From: Candidatus Zipacnadia bacterium
GTDB lineage: Bacteria > Armatimonadota > Zipacnadia > Zipacnadales > Zipacnadaceae
Length of the DNA: 6,955 nucleotides
Reading direction: 5' to 3'
Assembly (NCBI GenBank): GCA_029821455.1
Contig: JALGTI010000158.1
Span: 1 to 6,955 of the forward strand
Shown one piece after another: positions 1-5,401 of the stretch (positions are counted from its first letter, which is position 1; each line of letters starts with the position of its first letter). The notes under the pieces were generated by a model. That model did no database searches, had not been told where the DNA came from, and saw only the letters and a program-made list of their open reading frames with translations. The position numbers and the translations under genes are program-made.

Positions 1-538
1 GCTTGTCGGTGAAGCGCTCAATGGCGGTCAGCACGTTGCGGAAGTTGAACAGCGGCTCCCCCACGCCCATAAAGACGATGTTGCCAGGCGACTCAGTGGC
101 AGTCTGAAGGGTGATGGCCTGTTGGATGATTTCGCCGGCGGAGAGGTTGCGGTCGAAGCCGTCCACGCCTGAGGCGCAGACCACGCAGGCAACCGCACAG
201 CCGACTTGAGTTGAGAGACAGAAGGTCGGCGCCCCCTTCATCTGGATGCTCACGCATTCCACCTGGCTGCCGTCTCGAAGTCTGACCAGATGCTTCTCGG
301 TCTCGGAACTGTGGGCAATATATGTAGACTGCAAGGGCCCGATGGTGAAGTGTTCCGCGAGGGTAGCGCGGAGTTGCTTGGGCAAATTGGTCATTTCATC
401 AAATGAAGCGGCAGCGTGCTGGTAGGCCCACTCGAAGACCTGCTGGGCCCGGTAGGAGGGCTGCCCGGCCGCTGCCAGCCAGTCGTGGAACCGCTCAGAG
501 CTTAGCTCGTAGAAGGTTTCGGTGTCTTTGTCCTGCAT
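1..538 (-). CDS. rlmN: 23S rRNA/tRNA adenine C2-methyltransferase RlmN-like, N-terminal part (runs off left edge)
   Basis: This is the first 179 codons of a radical SAM enzyme; the 3' half lies outside the window. RlmN methylates C2 of A2503 in 23S rRNA, and A37 in some tRNAs, in the cytoplasm. An N-terminal accessory domain (about residues 8-85, including YRAQQVFEWAY) is followed by VECVSIQM (E94), then the cluster motif CAVACVVC (C114, C118, C121), GFDRNLSAGEI (127-137) and FMGVGEPLFN (156-165, the SAM-contacting GEP motif). The usual family wording is CxFCATG; here it is CVVCASG, so a divergent RlmN or Cfr-like paralog is possible. The C-terminal catalytic Cys cannot be inspected. The ATG at 538 gives the usual N-terminus length; the frame stays open to about 610 without a better start, and no clear Shine-Dalgarno is visible. 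The gene is divergent from the exported-protein operon. Confidence 0.9.
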   Translation of the reverse strand, partial: MQDKDTETFYELSSERFHDWLAAAGQPSYRAQQVFEWAYQHAAASFDEMTNLPKQLRATLAEHFTIGPLQSTYIAHSSETEKHLVRLRDGSQVECVSIQMKGAPTFCLSTQVGCAVACVVCASGVDGFDRNLSAGEIIQQAITLQTATESPGNIVFMGVGEPLFNFRNVLTAIERFTDK

Positions 539-604
539 TGTGGGATAGTTCGCAACTGCAGTGATTGAGTCCTTTTCGGCAAGTTTATGGAACAAATCAG
601 GGGT

Positions 605-617
605 TTGAGCGTCTCAA
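605..617. repeat. Short inverted repeat in the divergent promoter region
   Basis: TTGAG and CTCAA (5-bp arms, 3-nt spacer) lie about 20 bp upstream of the -35 box of the plus-strand promoter and within the rlmN upstream region. It could be a regulator site, but five-base arms occur often by chance. Confidence 0.2.
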
Positions 618-631
618 TAAATGGGAATAAA

Positions 632-648
632 TACTATTGACAATAGTA
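632..648. promoter_or_regulatory. Perfect 17-bp palindrome over the -35 box (putative operator)
   Basis: TACTATTG and CAATAGTA flank a central A, so the 8-bp arms are perfectly symmetric. The right half contains most of the -35 hexamer (637-642) of the plus-strand promoter. A dimeric repressor bound here would block RNA polymerase. The TACTA...TAGTA outline resembles sites of winged-helix repressors such as the BlaI/MecI or MarR families, but the regulator is not in the window and the match is only by eye. The site also lies between two divergent genes, so it could affect rlmN. Confidence 0.55.
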
Positions 649-665
649 GATAGAACAGCTATAAT
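637..665 (+). promoter_or_regulatory. Consensus sigma-70 promoter (TTGACA-N17-TATAAT)
   Basis: The -35 hexamer TTGACA (637-642) and the -10 hexamer TATAAT (660-665) both match the sigma-70 consensus exactly, with the optimal 17-bp spacer. Transcription would start near 671-673, giving a leader of about 35 nt before the ATG at 707. It should be intrinsically strong, which fits the repressor-like palindrome laid over its -35 box. Confidence 0.88.
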
Positions 666-692
666 GAAATCAGCACACCGAAGAGATGCTCC

Positions 693-698
693 AGGAGG
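693..698 (+). promoter_or_regulatory. Ribosome binding site fixing the start at 707
   Basis: AGGAGG ends 8 nt before the ATG at 707. An earlier in-frame ATG at 686 would place this Shine-Dalgarno inside the coding region and add charged residues in front of the signal peptide, so 707 is the better start. Confidence 0.8.
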
Positions 699-706
699 AT
701 AGGAAG

Positions 707-1147
707 ATGACACGCAGCAAGCTTTTGCTAATGGTAGTTGTGAGTACAGGGCTGTTGATGGTCGCTGCGCTGCCTTCACTGGCGCTAGGTGAGACCACCC
801 TGTGGTATCGCGGGCACTTCGATGGAGAGGTGAGAGTTGAGGGCACTGGCCCCACACCCGGCTATCACTACTACCCCTCCTCGGGCGCCACGATACCGCT
901 GCTGGAACATTACTACTCATACCCGCTGCCATGCGACAAGTGCGGATATTACCACAAGCGTGGCGAAAAGTGCCCGGAGACCGACGAGGAATGCGATGGC
1001 AGCGGCAGCCACGTGCGCAGGGATCACGTCTATCAGCCCTACAGGCTGCTGCCAGGGGCGTACTACTACAAGCGCCAGCCACACTACAACTTCCGCACGC
1101 CAATCAATGTCGGGTATCCGTATGTGAAGTACAATCAGCGCTGGTAG
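707..1147 (+). CDS. Tyrosine-rich secreted protein with four-cysteine cluster, unknown function
   Basis: I do not recognise this 146-residue protein. It has a clear Sec signal peptide: MTRSK, then a hydrophobic stretch to about residue 25, with a likely cut after ALG (residue 28). The mature part of about 118 residues holds 18 tyrosines (about 15%), many in YY or YYY runs, plus His, Pro and Gly. Four cysteines form CDKCGYYHKRGEKC plus a further Cys (C76, C79, C89, C96), spaced like a small zinc-binding or disulfide-bonded knuckle. The C-terminus ends in Trp. No catalytic domain is visible, so a structural or surface role is only an inference. It is the first gene after a strong, probably repressed promoter and is followed by another aromatic-rich secreted protein. 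Confidence 0.75.
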   Translation: MTRSKLLLMVVVSTGLLMVAALPSLALGETTLWYRGHFDGEVRVEGTGPTPGYHYYPSSGATIPLLEHYYSYPLPCDKCGYYHKRGEKCPETDEECDGSGSHVRRDHVYQPYRLLPGAYYYKRQPHYNFRTPINVGYPYVKYNQRW

Positions 1148-1166
1148 GCAGTAGTCATCACCTATC

Positions 1167-1172
1167 AGGAGA
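1167..1172 (+). promoter_or_regulatory. Strong ribosome binding site in the gap between the two secreted-protein genes
   Basis: AGGAGA lies 7 nt before an ATG at 1180 that opens a short frame. No longer gene uses it, so it is the main evidence that the 27-codon frame is translated. Confidence 0.5.
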
Positions 1173-1179
1173 ACATAAA

Positions 1180-1263
1180 ATGTTGATCGCAAGTACTATC
1201 AGATGTAGTAACAGGCGGGGGGCAGTAGACGCACTGCACCAACACACAGAAAGGAGTGAGTAG
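1180..1263 (+). CDS. Putative 27-residue small ORF / leader peptide
   Basis: The frame opens with ATG 7 nt after AGGAGA and encodes a 27-residue Arg/Ser/His-containing peptide (starts MLIASTIRCS, ends HTERSE). Its TAG (1261-1263) ends one base before the ATG of the next gene at 1265, and its last codons overlap the Shine-Dalgarno of that gene (1251-1256). Ribosomes finishing the peptide would reach the downstream start, so translational coupling is plausible. It has no recognisable domain and no membrane segment. It may be a real small protein, a leader peptide, or a chance frame. Confidence 0.4.
   Translation: MLIASTIRCSNRRGAVDALHQHTERSE
1251..1256 (+). promoter_or_regulatory. Ribosome binding site fixing the start at 1265
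   Basis: AAGGAG ends 8 nt before ATG 1265. An in-frame GTG at 1256 overlaps the last base of this site and so cannot be the start it serves. Confidence 0.75.
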
Positions 1264-1264
1264 G

Positions 1265-1738
1265 ATGGTAACCTCCGTATTCAGTCGTAGCATTGCCGTA
1301 ACACTGGTGTTGGCACTTGCCTGCACTGTGGTGGGAATGCCCAAGGCGCACGCCACCAGTGACTGGGTCAAGGTCGTAGCAGGGATAGCCGCCGGCGCTC
1401 TGGTTTACGAAGCCCTGGATGACGACGGCCCGTCCTATCGGTCACGCGCGCCAGTGTACCGCCGCTATGACCCGCCCCGCCGGTACAGCTACCGGGGCCC
1501 GACCCCTCGTGAGGCCTATGATAAGGGCTACCGCGACGGCTTCAGAGATGGGGCCGACTATGGGTACGAGGAGGGTTGGCACGACGGTCAGCGCGTCGGG
1601 TTCCGGCAAGGCGAGCGTGCCGGCTACCGCGAGGGATACGGGGATGGCAGGCGCGATGCACGGCACCGTGGGCGCCGCTACTCTCCGCCGGCCTGGCACC
1701 CACCCGGTAGGCAAGGCGGTGGATACTGGTACTACTAG
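1265..1738 (+). CDS. Secreted protein with eleven tandem GX3-type tetrapeptide repeats
   Basis: This 157-residue protein has a Sec signal peptide (hydrophobic about 10-24, likely cut after AHA, residue 30), then a short apolar Gly/Ala segment (WVKVVAGIAAGALVYEAL, 34-51), an Arg/Tyr/Pro-rich stretch (58-80), the repeat block and a Tyr/Trp-rich tail ending YWYY. In the block (residues 85-128, bases 1517-1648) Gly occurs at 88, 92, 96 and so on to 128: eleven glycines at exact four-residue spacing, with Ala at 84 and 132 extending the pattern. Each unit is mostly aromatic-charged-charged-Gly (YDKG, YRDG, FRDG, YEEG, WHDG). This periodicity is known from the deca-GX3 region of eukaryotic Yae1/Lto1, and shorter runs occur in FliH, where it builds packed helices. 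Here the protein is predicted to be outside the cytoplasm, so homology of function is doubtful. It is probably co-transcribed with the upstream secreted protein. The function is unknown. Confidence 0.75.
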   Translation: MVTSVFSRSIAVTLVLALACTVVGMPKAHATSDWVKVVAGIAAGALVYEALDDDGPSYRSRAPVYRRYDPPRRYSYRGPTPREAYDKGYRDGFRDGADYGYEEGWHDGQRVGFRQGERAGYREGYGDGRRDARHRGRRYSPPAWHPPGRQGGGYWYY

Positions 1739-1809
1739 GCGAACAACGGCGGTGTGGTGGAACAAGACTGGTGACCGGCGAGTCTCAGTGCCAGTAACAA
1801 CTTAGCAAC

Positions 1810-1882
1810 AGGCTTCCCCGCCGCACCAAACCGCACTGCCCTCGGCCTCACAGCCGGGGGCAGCGCGGTTCTGGGGAAGCCT
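1810..1882. terminator. Long nested hairpin, probable bidirectional transcription end
   Basis: The outer arms AGGCTTCCCC (1810-1819) and GGGGAAGCCT (1873-1882) pair over 10 bp. Inside, AACCGC (1829-1834) pairs with GCGGTT (1865-1870), CTGCCC (1836-1841) with GGGCAG (1858-1863), U1842 with G1857 as a wobble, and CGGC (1843-1846) with GCCG (1853-1856) around a 6-nt loop. An asymmetric interior loop (9 and 2 nt) splits the outer and inner stems. Its place between converging genes suggests termination in both directions. There is no clean U-tract on either strand, so it may instead be an RNA-stabilising 3' structure or a repeat. Confidence 0.5.
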
Positions 1883-1887
1883 TCTAC

Positions 1888-1956
1888 TGTAGGGGCGTGA
1901 TTTATCACGCCCAGATCTGTCCCGAACCACGGGGCGCCATGAATCGCGCCCCTACA
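1888..1956. repeat. 69-bp inverted-repeat element (REP/MITE-like)
   Basis: The element begins TGTAGGGGCG (1888-1897) and ends CGCCCCTACA (1947-1956), perfect 10-bp terminal inverted repeats. Each end also folds on itself: GGGCGTGA (1893-1900) pairs with TCACGCCC (1905-1912) around TTTA, and GGGGCGC (1931-1937) pairs with GCGCCCC (1946-1952) around 8 nt. It can therefore form a cruciform or two alternative hairpins. Similar TGTAGGGGCG-type palindromes are familiar as dispersed repeats in several uncultivated bacterial lineages (from memory). It encodes nothing and shows no clear target-site duplication. Confidence 0.6.
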
Positions 1957-1998
1957 AAACCGGCTCGCGCAGGATGTCCTCCTTTGACATGACCCTGA

Positions 1999-2283
1999 TT
2001 ACGCCTGTTCACCCTCAGAGGGTGGCTCTGCCTCTGCCACCTGTGTCTCGATGTGCTCGCGCACCTGGTGGGCAATGTCTTCGGCTTTGGTTTTCAACTC
2101 CTCGGCCTTGGCCTTGAGTTCCTCGGCGCCCTCGGCGGCCTTCTCCTTGATCTCCTCTCGCAGCTCCTTGCCCGACTTGGGCGCGAACAACAAACCGAGT
2201 ACGGCTCCCACGGCTGCGCCGACTACCAGTGCGCCGATAACCGAAAACAGTCCTGTCCCACCACGATCATCACCTTGTGCCAT
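1999..2283 (-). CDS. YtxH-domain small membrane protein
   Basis: This 94-residue protein has the YtxH layout: a short polar N-terminus, one transmembrane segment (about residues 11-33, rich in Gly, Ala and Val), the family signature LLFAPKSGKELREEI (31-45), and a long Lys/Glu/Ala-rich helix (about 38-82) likely to be amphipathic or coiled-coil. The tail is acidic. YtxH proteins are linked to general stress in Bacillus, but their molecular role is not established. AGGAGGT-type Shine-Dalgarno (GGAGGT at 2292-2297) sits 8 nt before the ATG and immediately abuts the tyrS stop codon; the 14-bp gap indicates co-transcription with tyrS. It is the last gene of the minus-strand run. Confidence 0.88.
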   Translation of the reverse strand: MAQGDDRGGTGLFSVIGALVVGAAVGAVLGLLFAPKSGKELREEIKEKAAEGAEELKAKAEELKTKAEDIAHQVREHIETQVAEAEPPSEGEQA

Positions 2284-2297
2284 TTTCGCCTACCTCC

Positions 2298-3506
2298 TCA
2301 CGTAATCGTAATCTGTCCAAAGCGTCGCTTGCCAACCTGCAGGACGGCGCCCTCGCTGACCGCGACCCTTGCCATCTCATCGCTAACTACCTGGTCCTGC
2401 AGCTTCACCCCGCCCTGCCTGATAAGCCTGCGCGCCTCGCCCTTGCTCCGGGCAAAGCCGGCCTTGAGCACCAACTCCACGATGCCTATCGTCCCACCGC
2501 TGAGCTCCCCGGCTGCAAGCGCAATCTCCTGCAACTCGCTGGGCTTTTCACGCTGGGTAAAAACGCGGTCGAACTCTTCGGCAGCCTCCTGTGCGGCAGT
2601 TTCAGAATGGTAGCTGGCGACGATAGCGCGCGCCAGGTTGGCTTTGGCCTGGCGGGGATGCAACTTCCCTGTCTCAATATCGGCCTGCAGAGCCTTGACT
2701 TCAGTCCGCGACTTATCCAGCAGCAGGTGATAGTAATCAGGCATCAATTCGTCGGGGATTGACATCAGCTTGCCGTACATCTCGGTGGGCAGTTCAGTGA
2801 TGCCGATGTAGTTCCCCAGTGACTTGCTCATCTTCTCCGTGCCATCGGTGCCCACTAGCAGGGGCCAGGTCATAACCACCTGCGGCGTCATACCATAGGC
2901 GCGCATTATATCGCGGCCCACCAGGAGGTTGAAGAGCTGGTCGTTGCCGCCTATCTCCACGTCAGCCTCCACCGCCACAGAGTCGTAGCCCTGGATGAGT
3001 GGATAAAGCGTCTCCAGTATCGTGATGGGTATGCCGTCACGGAGGCGCAGGGAAAAATCATCGCGCTCCAGCATCCGCGCCACTGTGTAGTGGCCTGCAA
3101 TCTCCAGCATTGCTGACGCACTCATCGGAGCGAACCACTCGCTGTTGTAGCGGATCTCGCACTTGCCGACATCCAGGAGCTTGCCGACCTGCTGGGCATA
3201 GGTCTCGGCGTTGACCATAATCTCATCTTCAGTGAGCATTGGGCGGGTCTTGGAGCGGCCGCTGGGATCGCCGATGAGGCCGGTGAAGTCGCCGATGATG
3301 AAGACCACCTGGTGGCCAAGTTCCTGGAACTGCTGCAGCTTGCGGATGGGGACGCTGTGGCCCAGGTGCAGGTCAGGAGCGCTGGGGTCAGCACCATACT
3401 TGATACGCAGGGGCCGGCCCAGGCGCAGTTTCTCCAGCAATTCTTCGCGGGTCTCCAGGCCCACACAGTTGCGGGTGAAGAGTTCAAGTTGCTCTTCGGG
3501 CGTCAT
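2298..3506 (-). CDS. tyrS: Tyrosyl-tRNA synthetase, type 2 (TyrZ-like)
   Basis: This 402-residue class I aminoacyl-tRNA synthetase joins tyrosine to tRNA-Tyr using ATP in the cytoplasm. The Rossmann catalytic domain starts with KYGADPSAPDLHLGH (36-50, HIGH motif HLGH at 47-50), continues with GDFTGLIGDPSGRS (72-85), the tyrosine- and tRNA-region segment VEADVEIGGNDQLFN (179-193), and the KMSKS loop at 225-229. An S4 RNA-binding domain occupies about 339-402. Length and wording match the type-2 group, which differs from the classical TyrS group in many Gram-negatives. The start is supported by AGGAG (3515-3519) 8 nt upstream. The 89-bp gap to the upstream gene shows no T-box stem-loop or tRNA-pairing signal, so its regulation is unknown. 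Confidence 0.97.
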   Translation of the reverse strand: MTPEEQLELFTRNCVGLETREELLEKLRLGRPLRIKYGADPSAPDLHLGHSVPIRKLQQFQELGHQVVFIIGDFTGLIGDPSGRSKTRPMLTEDEIMVNAETYAQQVGKLLDVGKCEIRYNSEWFAPMSASAMLEIAGHYTVARMLERDDFSLRLRDGIPITILETLYPLIQGYDSVAVEADVEIGGNDQLFNLLVGRDIMRAYGMTPQVVMTWPLLVGTDGTEKMSKSLGNYIGITELPTEMYGKLMSIPDELMPDYYHLLLDKSRTEVKALQADIETGKLHPRQAKANLARAIVASYHSETAAQEAAEEFDRVFTQREKPSELQEIALAAGELSGGTIGIVELVLKAGFARSKGEARRLIRQGGVKLQDQVVSDEMARVAVSEGAVLQVGKRRFGQITIT

Positions 3507-3595
3507 ACTGTTATCTCCTGCCTCGACTCAGGCCCGGGGAAACCAGCGGCAACGGACCGGGCCGGAGGCGATGTATCAGTGGTGCTAGCAGCAGG

Positions 3596-4381
3596 CTACT
3601 GGTCGTCCGTAGTTGTGACCTTGATCTCAATGCGCATCTCCTTGCCGCACTCAGGGCACTTTATCACCAGCACCGTACTGCTGACACCGACTTCGGTAGG
3701 CGCCACAACGGTAGTGACGACCTCCGGCGCGGTGGGCGCAGGAGCCACGGGCACCGGTCCCGGTGGGGTCTCAACAGTGACTGCCTCGGCGGGCGTCTCG
3801 GGGGTAGTCGGAGCTGGCACCTCAGCCGGCGGCGCTGTCTCCGGCTCTGTTGGAGCTGGTTCAGGAGGCGCAGGGGCCTCGGGCACCGGCTCGCCGCCGG
3901 TCAGGTCAATCTTGACCAGGAAGTTGTCAGGCGAGAAGTCCACCCCGGCCAGGGGGAAGGCGTAGACCTGCTCCGGCCCGATCTCCACCGAACTTGCATG
4001 CACCGGTGGCCAGGCCGGCGCGCCCAGGTACTGCGTGCCATCCCTGGCCGTAACGCTCAACTGCGTGATAACCCAGTTGGGCTGCTCCTCGCTGCCAGTG
4101 TTTTCCCATTTGGCCTCCATCATGGCCAGGTCAGCGGCGGAGATCTTCTGGGTCACGTCGCCCACTTTCACTGCGAAATAGCCGCCGCCCGGCAGCAAGC
4201 TGCCGATGCCCGAACCGGAGGCGACGCCGAGTTCGGCCACCTTAATCTCGCCCGTGATGGTGCGGCCATCGCGGAAGGTCACGGTGCCCTCGATGGGCGT
4301 AGCCTCCTGCTGGGCCAGGCAAAGCCCACCAAGAGCCAACAACACCGCTATGGCAACAGCCAGTCTCACTAAACTCCTCAT
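3596..4381 (-). CDS. Secreted protein with Pro-rich linker and C-terminal CxxC motif, unknown function
   Basis: I do not recognise a named family in this 261-residue protein. It has a Sec signal peptide (MRSLVRL, then an apolar stretch to about residue 20, likely cut after CLA at 23). A beta-rich globular region (about 28-160) begins EGTVTFRDGRTITGEIKV, reminiscent of small SH3-like beta barrels, and includes two long aromatic-containing strands. A Pro/Glu/Thr/Ala-rich linker (about 163-228) follows. The C-terminus holds IKCPECGKEMRIEIKV (240-255) with one CxxC (C242, C245), a single zinc knuckle unless it dimerises or forms a disulfide. The ATG at 4381 is preferred: the purine-rich Shine-Dalgarno (4391-4398) touches an alternative GTG at 4390 too closely. 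It lies 30 bp after the HgdB-like gene. Confidence 0.72.
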   Translation of the reverse strand: MRSLVRLAVAIAVLLALGGLCLAQQEATPIEGTVTFRDGRTITGEIKVAELGVASGSGIGSLLPGGGYFAVKVGDVTQKISAADLAMMEAKWENTGSEEQPNWVITQLSVTARDGTQYLGAPAWPPVHASSVEIGPEQVYAFPLAGVDFSPDNFLVKIDLTGGEPVPEAPAPPEPAPTEPETAPPAEVPAPTTPETPAEAVTVETPPGPVPVAPAPTAPEVVTTVVAPTEVGVSSTVLVIKCPECGKEMRIEIKVTTTDDQ

Positions 4382-4390
4382 AACTATCAC

Positions 4391-4398
4391 CTCTCCTT
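4391..4398 (-). promoter_or_regulatory. Ribosome binding site deciding the start at 4381
   Basis: AAGGAGAG (minus strand) stands 9 nt before ATG 4381 but directly abuts the in-frame GTG at 4390. The spacing therefore favours the ATG. Confidence 0.6.
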
Positions 4399-4411
4399 GT
4401 AACTGGCGGGC

Positions 4412-5401
4412 TTAGTGCCGCCCTGCCAGCATTTCCACAAATGCCTCCATTCGCACCCGGGCCCTGGCGTCAACCGGTCCGGGGCGGTCACCTTCAATGG
4501 TTAAGACCGGCACTGATACCCCGCGCTTTATGAGCAGGTCCTGTATCTGCCGGAAGCAGAACGTCTGCACGTAATGAATCAGGCCCTGAATGCGGCGCCG
4601 GCCGACCTGCTCGTTGATGTCCCGGATGCGACCAAACACATCGTACGGATACGTATACCGCTGGTACTGGGTGAGTAGATCGCAGTTGAGGCTGGGCGCC
4701 ATCGTGAACTGGCGCTGCACCTCGTTGAATACCACCTGCGCGCCTATCTCGTCCAGCACCTGATAAATATCGGTATAGATGGGCGGCACGCCGATGAAAC
4801 CGAGGCGCACATCCCCATCACTGCCTGGCCGCTGCTGGACCTCTTCCCAGAAGTTCGCCACCCGCGCAGAAAAAGCCTCCACGTCCCCGCAAAAGTCGCT
4901 GCAGCAGACCTGGTAGTAGTGATTCTCGAAGCCACTGACCTTTCCCTCCTGCCAGGTGGCCTCATCAATGCACGCAATCATACTGCGTAGCTCCACCAAT
5001 GAGGCGCGTTCCGCCTCGCATTGGCCCCAGTCTACGCCGAAGTAGTCCATCAGAGCCTGTAATTGGGCCCGCAGCAGCGTCTCGTCCCTGTCATAGGGGT
5101 AGGCGAAGGGAATTATCTCCACACCCTTAGCCTGCAGTGTCTCCATCATCGCATGGGTCTGGCTGCAATCGCCCTGGGTCACAGCAATGACGCGCTTGAT
5201 GGCGGATTCGAGCACCGTGGAATAGATGCCCTTGATCCAGCCGCAGACATTGGACGGGTAGCCGTCCCGTTCGGCGGCCGCCACCAGACGCTCAGGCTCG
5301 GGGTGCTCAATGAAGACGTTATTGAGATCAACCGGCTTGACGCCGGCCGCCAGTAACACCTCCACGGGGATGGTTGTTGTGATGCCGACCTCCTCGCTCA
5401 C
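4412..5401 (-). CDS. 2-hydroxyacyl-CoA dehydratase / HgdB-like iron-sulfur protein (orphan)
   Basis: This protein of about 329 residues matches the 2-hydroxyglutaryl-CoA dehydratase D-component / benzoyl-CoA reductase family (HgdB, BcrB/C, FldC). It opens with the typical IPVEVLLAAGVKPV (11-24) and ends with the family C-terminus TIEGDRPGP...RMEAFVEML (301-325). Three spaced cysteines fit the cluster ligands: C53 (NVCGWIKG), C79 (QGDCSQTH) and C282 (TFCFRQ). Additional Cys occur as CCSDFC (166-171). Known relatives reduce or dehydrate CoA esters with an ATP-driven activator (HgdC), and a separate branch, the double-cubane cluster proteins, acts on small molecules. Neither a partner subunit nor an activator is in the window, so the substrate is unknown. 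The GTG at 5401 is preferred because it forms the 4-bp GTGA overlap with the queE stop and has GGGAG just upstream. An ATG at 5425, or one at 5464 deep in queE, is less likely. Confidence 0.82.
   Translation of the reverse strand: MSEEVGITTTIPVEVLLAAGVKPVDLNNVFIEHPEPERLVAAAERDGYPSNVCGWIKGIYSTVLESAIKRVIAVTQGDCSQTHAMMETLQAKGVEIIPFAYPYDRDETLLRAQLQALMDYFGVDWGQCEAERASLVELRSMIACIDEATWQEGKVSGFENHYYQVCCSDFCGDVEAFSARVANFWEEVQQRPGSDGDVRLGFIGVPPIYTDIYQVLDEIGAQVVFNEVQRQFTMAPSLNCDLLTQYQRYTYPYDVFGRIRDINEQVGRRRIQGLIHYVQTFCFRQIQDLLIKRGVSVPVLTIEGDRPGPVDARARVRMEAFVEMLAGRH

Larger units (their letters stand above)
1739..1998. other. Convergent intergenic spacer with two structured elements
   Basis: No gene is supported in this 260-bp gap between the ends of the plus-strand operon and the minus-strand operon. 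It holds the hairpin at 1810-1882 and the inverted-repeat element at 1888-1956. I see nothing particular in 1739-1809 or 1957-1998. Confidence 0.7.

Noticed and set aside
686..706. Upstream ATG for the Tyr-rich secreted protein
   Set aside because: The strong AGGAGG (693-698) would lie inside the coding region, and seven charged residues would precede a normal signal peptide.
597..1103. 168-codon minus-strand frame opposite the Tyr-rich gene
   Set aside because: It has a Cys/Arg/Ser-rich composition typical of an antisense shadow, no RBS, and it covers the promoter of a convincing plus-strand gene.
1183..1211. Second promoter (TTGATC, 17 bp, TAGTAA) before the GX3-repeat gene
   Set aside because: Only about 4 of 6 and 3 of 6 matches to consensus; this is at chance level.
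1419..1805. 128-codon plus-strand frame overlapping the GX3-repeat gene
   Set aside because: It has no ribosome binding site or signal peptide, and its Arg/Thr/Gly-rich composition is what the repeat codons give in a shifted frame.
3507..3595. T-box or attenuator before tyrS
   Set aside because: The 89-bp gap is too short and shows no conserved T-box sequence or terminator; only a weak 4-bp stem is visible.
3312..3965. 217-codon plus-strand frame
   Set aside because: It lies opposite tyrS and the secreted-protein gene; its low-complexity Gly/Ser/Thr/Val part mirrors the Pro-rich linker codons of the real gene.
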